A stretch of 17,735 bases of DNA, taken from assembly GCA_017387165.1 (NCBI GenBank), contig JAFOFS010000083.1, positions 1-17,735 of the forward strand. The letters are read 5' to 3'. Source of the stretch: Clostridia bacterium (lineage in GTDB: Bacteria > Bacillota > Clostridia > Oscillospirales > Acutalibacteraceae). The notes beneath the pieces are model-generated. The model saw nothing but the letters and a program-made list of their open reading frames with translations, was not told where the DNA came from and made no database searches. Every line of letters begins with the position of its first letter. Position 1 is the stretch's first letter. Below, piece after piece: positions 8,554 to 15,460 of the stretch. Both the position numbers and the translations under genes were made by a program.

Positions 8554-8559
8554 TCCTTT
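8554..8559 (-). promoter_or_regulatory. Ribosome binding site for the TTG start of smc
   Basis: The minus strand reads AAAGGACGTGA before the TTG at 8542, a near match to the full AAAGGAGGTGA anti-16S complement with one mismatch. The spacing from AAAGGA to the TTG is 11 bases, slightly long. The same AAAGGACGTGA string occurs before the plus-strand gene at 10401. Confidence 0.6.
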
Positions 8560-8572
8560 ACGTTTGTCGTAG

Positions 8573-9253
8573 TCAGAAGCCCATCAACCGCAGAGCTTCA
8601 CGGGCGGCTTGCTGCTCCGCCTCTTTTTTGGTATGTCCCACACCGCGTCCGATGACGTTGGAGTGCAGGTGAACCTCGACGATGAATTTCTTGTCGTGGT
8701 CGGGTCCCTTTTCACCGACCAGCACGTAGTCCACACGCTCGCCGGGATTTTGCTGAATGATCTCCTGCAGGAGGGTCTTGTGATCCTTGAAATGCGCCTG
8801 CCGCCGCGCGGCGAGCTCTTTTTCGAGGAAGGGGAGTGCAAAGCTCTTGGCGGCGTCCATACCGCCGTCCAGATAAATGGCGGCCACCACCGCTTCAAAG
8901 GCGTTTTCGAGGTTGGAGGTGCGTTCGGCGCCGCCGCCCATTTCTTCGCCTCGTCCCAGCCGCAGGCAGGGACCAAGCTCCAGCGTACGGGCGTAGGAGG
9001 CGAGCGCTTCACTGCAGACTACCTCGGCGCGGCGCTTGGACAACGCGCCCTCGTCGCGGCGATCGCTGTGGTACAGATGGTTGGCGGCGATCAGTCCGAG
9101 CACCGCGTCCCCGAGAAATTCCATCCGCTCGTTGCACGCGGTTCCTTTTCGCTCGTTGGCGTAGGAGGAGTGTGTCAAAGCGGTGGTCAGCAGTTCGATA
9201 TCCCGAAAGGTGTAGCCGATCCTCTGCTGTAAGGCGTTCAGATCCGCTTTCAT
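8573..9253 (-). CDS. rnc: Ribonuclease III
   Basis: A 226-aa class I RNase III, a double-strand-specific endonuclease that processes rRNA precursors and structured mRNAs. The catalytic domain contains the family signature NERMEFLGDAVLGL (41-54), with the acidic residues that bind magnesium. The second acidic site is in NAFEAVVAAIYLDGG (about 116-130). The dsRNA-binding domain covers about 158-224 and includes HTKKEAEQQAAREAL near its end, the usual RNA-contacting helix. The length is normal. The ATG overlaps the plsX stop by four bases (ATGA), so its translation is coupled to plsX. RNase III often regulates its own operon by cutting the leader, but I see no obvious long hairpin in the short plsX leader. 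Confidence 0.97.
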   Translation of the reverse strand: MKADLNALQQRIGYTFRDIELLTTALTHSSYANERKGTACNERMEFLGDAVLGLIAANHLYHSDRRDEGALSKRRAEVVCSEALASYARTLELGPCLRLGRGEEMGGGAERTSNLENAFEAVVAAIYLDGGMDAAKSFALPFLEKELAARRQAHFKDHKTLLQEIIQQNPGERVDYVLVGEKGPDHDKKFIVEVHLHSNVIGRGVGHTKKEAEQQAAREALRLMGF

Positions 9254-10257
9254 GCCTCACCCTCCGTTTTGGTAGCCATTGCGGCGGCGATGCGAGCGGG
9301 AATATCCGCTTCTGCCGCTTCTGCCGCCACGCGGATGGCGTTCATAAAGGCCACGCGATCGGCGTTGCCGTGCGCCTTGATGACCGTCTTGCGGACGCCG
9401 AGGATCGGCGCACCGCCGTGCGCCGAAGCGCTCATTTTCTTTTTCAGCGAGCCGAGATACGGCTTGACAAGCAGACCGCCGATGATGGTCAGCAGATTGG
9501 TCTTAAATACCTGCTTGATGTTTTTGAGCAGCATATCGGCGGTACCCTCCATCGTCTTGAGCAGGACGTTGCCGGAGAAGCCGTCCGCCACCACGACGTC
9601 CGCCGCGCCGAACGGCACCTGACGCGCCTCGACGTTGCCGATGAAATTCAGTTCGCTTTCCTTGAGCAGCTGATAGGCCTGCTGTTGCAGCTCGCCGCCC
9701 TTGTGCTCCTCCACGCCGTTGTTGAGCAGGCCGACGGTGACCGTCTCGCCCTGCTTGATGACCTGCGACATATACAGCGCACCCATCCGCGCAAACTGCA
9801 GCAGCATCTCGGGGCGGCACTCGGCGTTGGCGCCCATATCCAGCAGCAGGAACGGCTTGGTGTCCGACGGCAGCACCGACGCAAACGCCGGACGGCTGAC
9901 GCCGGCAATGCGCTTGACGATGAAGGTGGCGCCCATCAGCACCGCCCCCGAGCTGCCGGCGGTGACGAACGCGTCACCTTCGCCTGCGGCCAGCGCCTGC
10001 AGACCGACACCCATCGAACTGTTTTTATGCTCTTTCAAAATACTCTTCGGCTCGTCGTCCATAGTTAGAACGTCGGCGGTGTGGCAGATCTCGATGCCGT
10101 TCATCGAAACGCCGTTTTCCTCCGCGCAGGCGCGGATCGCCTGCTCGTCGCCGCACAGCACGACGGTGTGACCGAATTTGGCAACCGCATCGGCCGCGCC
10201 TTGAATCGCGGCCAGGGGGGCGTTGTCACCGCCGAAAGCATCCACGAAAATTCTCAT
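9250..10257 (-). CDS. plsX: Phosphate acyltransferase PlsX
   Basis: A 335-aa PlsX, the peripheral membrane enzyme that converts acyl-ACP and phosphate to acyl-phosphate, the donor used by PlsY in phospholipid synthesis. It starts MRIFVDAFGGDNAP, the family's DAMGGDxAP motif with Phe for Met. Further motifs are AFVTAGSSGAVLMGA (about 95-109), LLLDMGANAECRP (about 136-148), VADGFSGNVLLKTMEG (about 221-236) and the C-terminal GVRKTVIKAHGNAD. It is the first gene of the operon, preceded by a GGGAGG site nine bases from the ATG and by a consensus promoter. In many Firmicutes fabD, fabG or acpP stand between plsX and rnc; here plsX overlaps rnc directly. rpmF and the YceD gene, often upstream, are also absent. 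Confidence 0.97.
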   Translation of the reverse strand: MRIFVDAFGGDNAPLAAIQGAADAVAKFGHTVVLCGDEQAIRACAEENGVSMNGIEICHTADVLTMDDEPKSILKEHKNSSMGVGLQALAAGEGDAFVTAGSSGAVLMGATFIVKRIAGVSRPAFASVLPSDTKPFLLLDMGANAECRPEMLLQFARMGALYMSQVIKQGETVTVGLLNNGVEEHKGGELQQQAYQLLKESELNFIGNVEARQVPFGAADVVVADGFSGNVLLKTMEGTADMLLKNIKQVFKTNLLTIIGGLLVKPYLGSLKKKMSASAHGGAPILGVRKTVIKAHGNADRVAFMNAIRVAAEAAEADIPARIAAAMATKTEGEA

Positions 10258-10295
10258 ACGTCTTTTCCTCCCAAAACGGAAAATTCCAATGTAAT

Positions 10296-10324
10296 ATTAT
10301 ATATTATAATAATAGATTTGTCAA
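10296..10324 (-). promoter_or_regulatory. Full-consensus sigma-A promoter of the plsX operon
   Basis: On the minus strand TTGACA (10319-10324) is followed after exactly 17 bases by TATAAT (10296-10301). Both hexamers match the consensus perfectly. The spacer is very A/T-rich in an otherwise GC-rich window. Transcription would start near 10289, giving a leader of about 30 bases before plsX. No other strong promoter is evident within the minus-strand operon, so it may drive all ten genes down to leuS. Confidence 0.85.
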
Positions 10325-10347
10325 TTGAGTATTCTCGGATTTTTCGC

Positions 10348-10376
10348 TTGCGTTTGCGAAAAAAATGTGCTATGAT
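10348..10376 (+). promoter_or_regulatory. Divergent sigma-A promoter for the cysteine-rich gene
   Basis: TTGCGT (10348-10353), then 17 bases, then TATGAT (10371-10376), with TGC directly before the -10 giving an extended -10. It stands back to back with the plsX promoter: the two -35 boxes are only 23 bases apart, so the polymerases could interfere or share a regulator. Transcription would start near 10383, downstream of the ATG at 10365, which argues against that ATG as the start codon. Confidence 0.65.
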
Positions 10377-10400
10377 AAGAAAAACATCGAAAGAAAGGAC

Positions 10401-10847
10401 GTGAGGCGTACGGAAAGTGTCAAGGGCATCATCGAGAGCACCATCTCGTTGGATAAATCCTCTTGCTACTTTATGAAAAGCGGGAAATGCTCGTTGAGCA
10501 TCATCGGGGATTTTTCTTTCTCCCGCACACGCTTGGATCCGTCTGACGTGCTGTACTGTCCCCATCTGTTTCAGCAGATGACCGGAAAGGATAAACTCAA
10601 GCCGATCAACATCATTCCCTGCGAATGCGGTCACGCTGAGGTGGTCACCGGCCAGCAGCGCGCCTGCATCGCCAGCCAGAAGCGGCTGCGCCTCGCGGTC
10701 GCGGCGGCCGGACAGGAAAGCTATCCGCTGTGCAGCGTTTGCGGCAGCCAAATGACGCTGGACGAAACGGCGGCGCAAGCGGGCGGTCTGCGCGTGGTGA
10801 CCGTCCACGCGGTCATCGATCCGCCGAAAAAAGTGAAAAGAAAATGA
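10401..10847 (+). CDS. Cysteine-rich orphan protein, probable zinc binder
   Basis: An unrecognised protein of about 148 aa, the only gene read rightward. Counting from the GTG at 10401 it has eight cysteines: C22, C30, C53, C74, C76, C89, C111 and C114. They include C-P-H (53-55), C-E-C-G-H (74-78) and C-S-V-C-G (111-115), a zinc-ribbon-like layout. There is no signal peptide or membrane segment, and the tail is basic (PPKKVKRK). The 213-aa frame on the opposite strand (10254-10895) shows no such pattern and would run over the promoters. The start is uncertain. GTG 10401 is only one base from its AAAGGA site; ACG at 10410 has better spacing but is a rare start; ATG 10365 lies before the likely transcription start. 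A good promoter in front and a strong terminator two bases after the stop support a real gene. A role in nucleic acid binding is a guess. Confidence 0.7.
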   Translation: MRRTESVKGIIESTISLDKSSCYFMKSGKCSLSIIGDFSFSRTRLDPSDVLYCPHLFQQMTGKDKLKPINIIPCECGHAEVVTGQQRACIASQKRLRLAVAAAGQESYPLCSVCGSQMTLDETAAQAGGLRVVTVHAVIDPPKKVKRK

Positions 10848-10848
10848 A

Positions 10849-10886
10849 AAGAAGGCTTCGGAACCTCCGAAGCCTTCTTCTTTTTT
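10849..10886. terminator. Bidirectional intrinsic terminator between convergent genes
   Basis: A perfect 14-bp stem (10849-10862 with 10866-10879) with a 3-base loop. On the plus strand it is followed by C and six T (10881-10886), ending the cysteine-rich gene. On the minus strand it is followed by a T-rich run (TTCATTTTCTTTTC), ending the phage-type gene cluster and insulating the plsX operon promoter. The T run overlaps the stop codon of the 51-aa minus-strand gene at 10885-10887. Confidence 0.93.
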
Positions 10887-11040
10887 AATCGACAAAGCCG
10901 TCGTAATTCATAAACCGCTCAAAATCCTTGAGCGCCCGTTTTTCCTCCTCGGTCAGGGTGACCGTGGGCGGCGTCCGACGGCGTTTTGCCAGCCGCCAAC
11001 CCAGCCAAAAGGCAGGAAAAGCGATCAGCAGTCCCCACAT
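10885..11040 (-). CDS. 51-aa small membrane protein, unknown function
   Basis: A short frame from ATG at 11040 to TAA at 10885. The protein begins MWGLLIAFPAFWLGWRL, a Trp-rich hydrophobic segment that fits one membrane span. It is followed by a basic stop-transfer cluster AKRRRTPP and an acidic, probably helical tail (TEEEKRALKDFERFMNYDGF). An excellent AAGGAGG ribosome binding site lies seven bases upstream, and the gene directly follows the coiled-coil phage protein by 12 bases, so it is the last gene of that transcription unit. The orientation would be N-out, C-in by the positive-inside rule. It resembles no protein I can name. Possible roles include an accessory lysis or membrane-docking factor, but that is only inference from the phage context. 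Confidence 0.72.
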   Translation of the reverse strand: MWGLLIAFPAFWLGWRLAKRRRTPPTVTLTEEEKRALKDFERFMNYDGFVD

Positions 11041-11052
11041 AACCGTTCCTCC

Positions 11053-11742
11053 TTATCCCAGCAAGCGTTTGCGGAGTGCGTACACCAGCTCCATGTAATG
11101 CGGATAGAAATACGTGCCGACATACTGATCGTTCATACCCAACAGCTTGATGTACTGGATCAGATCGTCGGTGGAATAGGTCGATCCGCCGCCGGCGCCT
11201 GCAGAAGAAGACACCTCCGCCTTATACGTCGCGGCGGCGTTGTCGCTCGCCTGCGCCGTCAGCGCTGCCAGCTGCTTTTGTATATCGCTTTCGGCGGCTT
11301 GCTCGGCATCCGCCTTTTGACCGCCCAGCCATTTCTCGTTGTCGGCAAGCGCGGTAAACAATTCCTGCTGCAGCGCATGGATCGCCTGCTGCTCGGCGGT
11401 GGCCGCCTTGGCGTCTGCATGGGAACGGGCGGTGGAAACAGCGGTCAGCTGACTGCGGTTCAAACCGCTGTCCGACAGCCCCAGATTGGCCATCTGCTCC
11501 GCAACCGTCTTACGGGACACCGCTTCGCGGATGGCGTTTCGGTCGTACAGACTCTGCGTCTGCTGACGGGTTGCCTGCACCGCCGCATCGTACGATTTGC
11601 GGGTGGCGTCGTTCATTTTGGAGGTGGTTGCCTCCAGATCGGACAACACCTTTTTCAGTTGTTGCTTGCGCTTGCTCTCATAGGCGCTCTGTTGCGTCAA
11701 AGCGTCCTGCCGAGCCTGCGCCAAATAATCGGAATAGCTCAT
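11053..11742 (-). CDS. Coiled-coil phage protein, possible virion or ejection protein
   Basis: A 229-aa protein, mostly Ala/Gln/Lys-rich helix. Long coiled-coil-like stretches cover about 5-85 and 100-175, broken by a conserved-looking turn ANLGLSDSGLNRSQ (85-98). A flexible Ser/Gly linker (about 178-189) leads to a small aromatic C-terminal part (DDLIQYIKLLGMNDQYVGTY, then YPHYMELVYALRKRL). The start at 11742 (MSYSDYLAQARQ) is set by an AAAGGAG site seven bases upstream; a longer frame from 11820 would run into the upstream nozzle gene and is rejected. Gln/Ala-rich helical proteins with a 'GLxxSGLNRxQ' turn are, as far as I recall, common beside portal and neck genes of Firmicutes phages, where they may be internal or ejection proteins. 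That role is not shown by the sequence. Confidence 0.8.
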   Translation of the reverse strand: MSYSDYLAQARQDALTQQSAYESKRKQQLKKVLSDLEATTSKMNDATRKSYDAAVQATRQQTQSLYDRNAIREAVSRKTVAEQMANLGLSDSGLNRSQLTAVSTARSHADAKAATAEQQAIHALQQELFTALADNEKWLGGQKADAEQAAESDIQKQLAALTAQASDNAAATYKAEVSSSAGAGGGSTYSTDDLIQYIKLLGMNDQYVGTYFYPHYMELVYALRKRLLG

Positions 11743-11749
11743 CCGTATG

Positions 11750-11756
11750 CTCCTTT
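11750..11756 (-). promoter_or_regulatory. Ribosome binding site that sets the coiled-coil gene start
   Basis: The minus strand reads AAAGGAG seven bases before the ATG at 11742. It touches the stop codon (11756-11758) of the upstream gene, so the two genes are probably translated in series. Confidence 0.8.
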
Positions 11757-13744
11757 CATTGGATGAAAAATGTGACATCGCGCCAGGCGATCGGCCCTTC
11801 CGCTTCCGCTTGCAGCGCAAAGCGTCCGACTCGCCGCAGCGAGGGGAATAACCGCAGGATGCCGTGTCGGTCGGCGGTCAATCGCCGTCCGTCGCCGGGG
11901 CGATAGCCGTCGTCCCCGATCGGAGTGACCGTCACCTCGGCGTACGGCTGACCGCTGTCCAGCACGGCAAGTCGCACCGATTTTTGACGATCGATACGCC
12001 CCACCGTCATCAGCGGAAGACGGAAGGAGGTACGAATGGGGGTGGTACGCTCGTCCTTCTCTCCGTCAATCACCCACACATGTGAGCCGTCGTACAGGAG
12101 CGGATAGTGCCCCTCCGCCGCGAAGAGCGGACAGAGCTCCTCCGTCCACTCCCAACGGTACCAGGCCATCCGCTTGCGAAGCGCCTCCTCCGAGGTGGCG
12201 GCACCCACCGCGGCAAGTCCCGCGAAACGATAGTCGAACAAGAACACCTGCTTGCCGGCAAAGAGCAGATAATGCCCGTCGTGATCCACCGCCGCACCGA
12301 TCTTGTCGCGACAGGCGGATAAGAGCGGATAAATGCCTTGCCCGATCTCACGGGCGTTGCGTTCGCTGTAGAGGTTGCCGCTGGCCAGCATAAAGACGCG
12401 CCCCTCCCGTGTGGTCCATACCAGACGGTTGTCGCACAACGCAATGGTGGACGGACGGTCGCAACCAACGGTGGAGGTGAGCGGCGCCAACGGAAAATGC
12501 GCCAAGGCGCTTTCAATGTCCGCCACCGTTCCGTTTTCCAAGCCGACGGTCAGCGCCTCGCTGTCGGTGGTGCCGACCAGATAGGAGCTGTACCAGATCT
12601 CGTTTTCCTTGAAAATGACCAGCATATCCGCCTGTTTTTTGAGTGCGGTGATGGCTTGTCCGGCTTGTCCGACGCGTGCGTCGTTGTTTTCGGGCAGATA
12701 CGTGATGTTGTCCGCCGCGCTGTAGCACAGACGGCTCGGCTCGGTGGTGCTGCCTGCCAGGAAACAACGGGTACCGCCGCCGAGCCCTGCCGCCGTGCCG
12801 CCAAACCAGGTGGCGAGTGTCATCGAACGCACCCATTCCAGATCGTGCGGACGATCCTCGGCAGGGCGGTAGAGGATGGAAATCTCCGACCATTTTTCGG
12901 TGTTGGGTGTGCAAACGCCGTTATCGTCGCTGAACCACACCACACCGGTTGCCGGCGCCCAATGCACGAAGAAATCCATAATGCGGTCGGTGGAAATGGT
13001 GTCTTCACCGGTGGTGCTGTGAAACGGAATGTTGAAGGACATATAGCCCTTCATCTTGACGGTCAGTTCGCCCGGACGATGACGGGTAAAGGACGGCAAC
13101 GTATAATAATGCGCGTCGTCGGTCAGGAAGAAATCCATTTGAAACGCTTCGGTCAAGCGGTTGTACGGCTCGTAAACCGTGCCTGCCGCAATGGACATAT
13201 TTTTAGCGGTGTTGTAATCCGCCACCGCCCGTCCGGCAATCAATACGGTCGGCACGTACGGCTCCAAGGCGGTCAGCGTGCCCTCCGCATCCAGCGTATG
13301 CGGCCGTCCGTCGATGTACAGCTGTGCCGCTCCGTCGTTGCCGCCGATGGGCAAGAGCTGCGTCGGCAGGGTTTCCCAATCCGGCTCCGACGGCGTGCGT
13401 ATCGAATGCGGCTCGCCGTCCTCCGCCACCAATACCGCCGCCAGCGCGTAGCCGCTCGCCACGCGGCAAAACGCCAGATACAGATAACCGCGCCGACCGT
13501 CCATCGTGATAGGATCCGACAGGAATTCCTGCCGGCAAACCGTGCCGAGATTCGGCCATTGCTCGTTGCTGCGTCGCCGTGCGGGACGGGTGCGTAACGC
13601 GCCGTCCTTCCACCACAGATTGCAAACCTCACGCAGACGGTCGGTGTCCAGCGCCGTGTCGGGCAAACCGGCGTCCAGACCGCCCGAAAGAGCCGAAAGG
13701 GTCAGACGGCTTTCACCCGTCCGTCCGTAGACAGGATAGTGCAT
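11756..13744 (-). CDS. Probable phage tail nozzle / head-completion protein (P22 gp10 / T7 gp12-like)
   Basis: A 662-aa, mainly beta-strand protein. The N-terminal part (GGLDAGLPDTALDTDRLREV, then NLWWKDGALRTRPARR) has the layout seen in podovirus neck proteins that list 'no more than N residues' before a propeller. Later segments are repeated short strands with turns: FKENEIWYSSYLVG (about 375), TVGCDRPSTIALCDNRLVW (about 420), LYSERNAREIGQGIYPLL (about 453) and DHDGHYLLFAGKQVFLFDY (about 485). I recall this string of motifs from hypothetical proteins next to terminase and portal genes in clostridial prophages. The proposed job, closing the portal and linking it to the tail, is inferred from position and fold type. 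The start is the second Met at 13744, because the AAAGGAGG site abuts the first ATG (13750) with no spacer. There is no signal peptide. Confidence 0.72.
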   Translation of the reverse strand: MHYPVYGRTGESRLTLSALSGGLDAGLPDTALDTDRLREVCNLWWKDGALRTRPARRRSNEQWPNLGTVCRQEFLSDPITMDGRRGYLYLAFCRVASGYALAAVLVAEDGEPHSIRTPSEPDWETLPTQLLPIGGNDGAAQLYIDGRPHTLDAEGTLTALEPYVPTVLIAGRAVADYNTAKNMSIAAGTVYEPYNRLTEAFQMDFFLTDDAHYYTLPSFTRHRPGELTVKMKGYMSFNIPFHSTTGEDTISTDRIMDFFVHWAPATGVVWFSDDNGVCTPNTEKWSEISILYRPAEDRPHDLEWVRSMTLATWFGGTAAGLGGGTRCFLAGSTTEPSRLCYSAADNITYLPENNDARVGQAGQAITALKKQADMLVIFKENEIWYSSYLVGTTDSEALTVGLENGTVADIESALAHFPLAPLTSTVGCDRPSTIALCDNRLVWTTREGRVFMLASGNLYSERNAREIGQGIYPLLSACRDKIGAAVDHDGHYLLFAGKQVFLFDYRFAGLAAVGAATSEEALRKRMAWYRWEWTEELCPLFAAEGHYPLLYDGSHVWVIDGEKDERTTPIRTSFRLPLMTVGRIDRQKSVRLAVLDSGQPYAEVTVTPIGDDGYRPGDGRRLTADRHGILRLFPSLRRVGRFALQAEAEGPIAWRDVTFFIQ

Positions 13745-13750
13745 CGGCAT

Positions 13751-13758
13751 CCTCCTTT
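13751..13758 (-). promoter_or_regulatory. Ribosome binding site that selects the second ATG of the nozzle-like gene
   Basis: The minus strand reads AAAGGAGG, a perfect site. It ends immediately before ATG 13750 but is six bases from ATG 13744, so the latter is the likely start. It overlaps the portal stop codon (13758-13760). Confidence 0.85.
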
Positions 13759-15431
13759 CAGCTGACGGGGAGACCGTCGGCAGGCGGTGCTTCCTTCAAT
13801 TCGCGCAGCAATCCCGACAGATTGGGCACCGTGCCCTTGGGCAGACGGGAGAGATACTGCAGCGGCGTGATGACCTGACGCTCAAACAAATTGTCCAGCG
13901 TCTGCACCGATTGCGCCTCGCTCCACAGCGTCGAGGCGCCGACGTCCGCCCGTACCGAAATGAGCGTATCGGCATAACGCGAGCCGTCAAACGGCAGATA
14001 CCACGTGCCGCTTTCGTCGTTGATTTTCAAACTGCGCGGACCGTACTGTGTGACCCAGAATTCCGCCCAAATGCGCGCCACGTCCTCCACGAAGGCGTAG
14101 AAGTGATTTTGCATGGTCTGCATCGGCATGGTCGCCGCCTCGCGCAGGGCGATGATGGCGGAGGTGTTGTGCGGATTGAGATTGCCCAACGCCGCATCGT
14201 TGGCACCCGACTGGCTCATCGTGTTGCTGATGAGGGAGGTGATGTTGGCGTCAAACTGCGGGGAGAAATTGGGCGGCTGTACGTAGCGGATGGCGGAGTT
14301 GACGTCCTCCGCCGTGCCGAACACGCGGATGACCTGACCGGGATCGTTGCTGACCTTTTGCTGCACGACGTCCCCGTTGACCACCATCATCGGAATGCCC
14401 ATCATCATCACCGCCCACACGCTGGCGGTCACCATGCGGTTGATGGCAATTTGGTTAGGAATAAGATGGGTGATCTCGCTTTCGCCGTAAATGCAGTTTC
14501 GCCGCGGCTCCCACTCGAATTTGGCAAACGGATACATCCGCACGCCGAGATTCCAGGCAGGACGCACCACCGTTTTGCCGCAGATACGCACGGCCTTGAT
14601 GACCGCGTGCCGTCCGTCGGCATCCCATTCGCGGTAGAATTTGGTGATGACCGTTGCTTTGCCGTCACCCTGCTCGCCCTCGCCGCCGAGAATCGGATCG
14701 TCCGGCTTGAGATCGACCGCATAGGCGGTGCGTCCCAAACGCTTCATCTCCAGCCGAATATCGTCGATACGACGGCGCTGTGCCACCAAAATGTACGGCT
14801 GCTCCTGCAGATCGTCGTTGGTGGGATCACCGAAGCAGACGTTTTCAATATCCAGCACCTCGCAGCGGATATCCCCGACGATGGGGGCGGTGTGCGCCTG
14901 ATCGGCGTACAGACCGGTCTGCAAACGGTCATCCCAATAGGTATACAGCAGACCCGTGCCGGCAATATAGGCACGCCGCAGGATCTTGCTTTTCAGTTCA
15001 TCGAAACGCACCCGTTCGGCGGTAACGCGGAAGTAATCCGAAAGCGCCGCCATCACCAGATTGATCTCCTCGTCGGAGGTGATGGGTGAGTCGGGCAACA
15101 CGCCCTCTGCCAACCCTCGACGGAGCCGCCCGATCCGCTCCTGCGTATCCAGCGTGTTGGGAATGCCGTCGGCGGAATAGCTGACCGCGATGGGGTTGGA
15201 GCCGATGACCGACATCTTGTAATCCCCGATGCGTTTGATGATGTTTTCGCGTACCAGCGGTCGTTCGGCGGAGGCATTGACTCCGTGCCACTGATCACCG
15301 GTGTAAAAGCGTTCGTTGACTTTGCATTGCTCGAACAAGCCGCGTCGCCCGAGTCCTGCTTTATAGGAACAGGCGGCAGCGTACTCGTCTGCAATGCGTA
15401 AGGGAGAATCCCATTTGAGTGTGGTAGACAA
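13758..15431 (-). CDS. Phage portal protein
   Basis: A 557-aa portal protein. The portal dodecamer sits at one capsid vertex and is the channel for DNA entry and exit. The N-terminal region (FYTGDQWHGV, RPLVRENIIKRIGDYKMSVIG) is the typical clip/wing start, where portals describe an incoming helix and 'N-I-I-x-x-I/V'. The middle has RAYIAGTGLLYTYWDD and CEVLDIENVCFGDPTND, and the late region SQSGANDAALGNLNPHNTSA, then IIALREAATMPMQTMQ (about 403-440) is the most diagnostic portal signature of this group. The start codon is TTG at 15431 with a perfect AAAGGAGG site eight bases upstream; no ATG is better placed. It lies 29 bases after the terminase stop and is followed by the nozzle-like gene. 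The family call is strong; assignment to the P22-like size class is inference. Confidence 0.9.
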   Translation of the reverse strand: MSTTLKWDSPLRIADEYAAACSYKAGLGRRGLFEQCKVNERFYTGDQWHGVNASAERPLVRENIIKRIGDYKMSVIGSNPIAVSYSADGIPNTLDTQERIGRLRRGLAEGVLPDSPITSDEEINLVMAALSDYFRVTAERVRFDELKSKILRRAYIAGTGLLYTYWDDRLQTGLYADQAHTAPIVGDIRCEVLDIENVCFGDPTNDDLQEQPYILVAQRRRIDDIRLEMKRLGRTAYAVDLKPDDPILGGEGEQGDGKATVITKFYREWDADGRHAVIKAVRICGKTVVRPAWNLGVRMYPFAKFEWEPRRNCIYGESEITHLIPNQIAINRMVTASVWAVMMMGIPMMVVNGDVVQQKVSNDPGQVIRVFGTAEDVNSAIRYVQPPNFSPQFDANITSLISNTMSQSGANDAALGNLNPHNTSAIIALREAATMPMQTMQNHFYAFVEDVARIWAEFWVTQYGPRSLKINDESGTWYLPFDGSRYADTLISVRADVGASTLWSEAQSVQTLDNLFERQVITPLQYLSRLPKGTVPNLSGLLRELKEAPPADGLPVS

Positions 15432-15439
15432 GAACTTGT

Positions 15440-15447
15440 CCTCCTTT
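15440..15447 (-). promoter_or_regulatory. Ribosome binding site for the TTG start of the portal gene
   Basis: AAAGGAGG on the minus strand, eight bases before TTG 15431. The perfect site compensates for the weak start codon, and the pair may set portal protein to a low level, as only twelve copies are needed per virion. Confidence 0.75.
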
Positions 15448-15460
15448 TAATTTGGTAGTC

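Noticed and set aside
5114..8572. A 1152-codon open frame on the plus strand opposite smc
   Set aside because: It mirrors smc almost end to end, has no recognisable domain, and is explained by the GC-rich, strongly biased codon use of smc. smc has all head and hinge motifs.
10254..10895. A 213-codon minus-strand frame opposite the cysteine-rich gene
   Set aside because: It would read through the terminator hairpin and across both promoters and overlap plsX. It has no ribosome binding site of note and no family pattern; the plus-strand gene has promoter, terminator and Cys motifs.
11743..11820. Longer start for the coiled-coil protein (26 extra residues)
   Set aside because: It lies inside the nozzle-like gene, gives a basic unstructured extension, and ignores the perfect AAAGGAG site before 11742.
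12338..13597. A 419-codon plus-strand frame opposite the nozzle-like gene
   Set aside because: Shadow frame: no ribosome binding site or domain, and the minus-strand gene has a perfect ribosome binding site and fits its phage neighbours.
13911..15089. A 392-codon plus-strand frame opposite the portal gene
   Set aside because: His/Arg-rich shadow of the portal gene; no family pattern.
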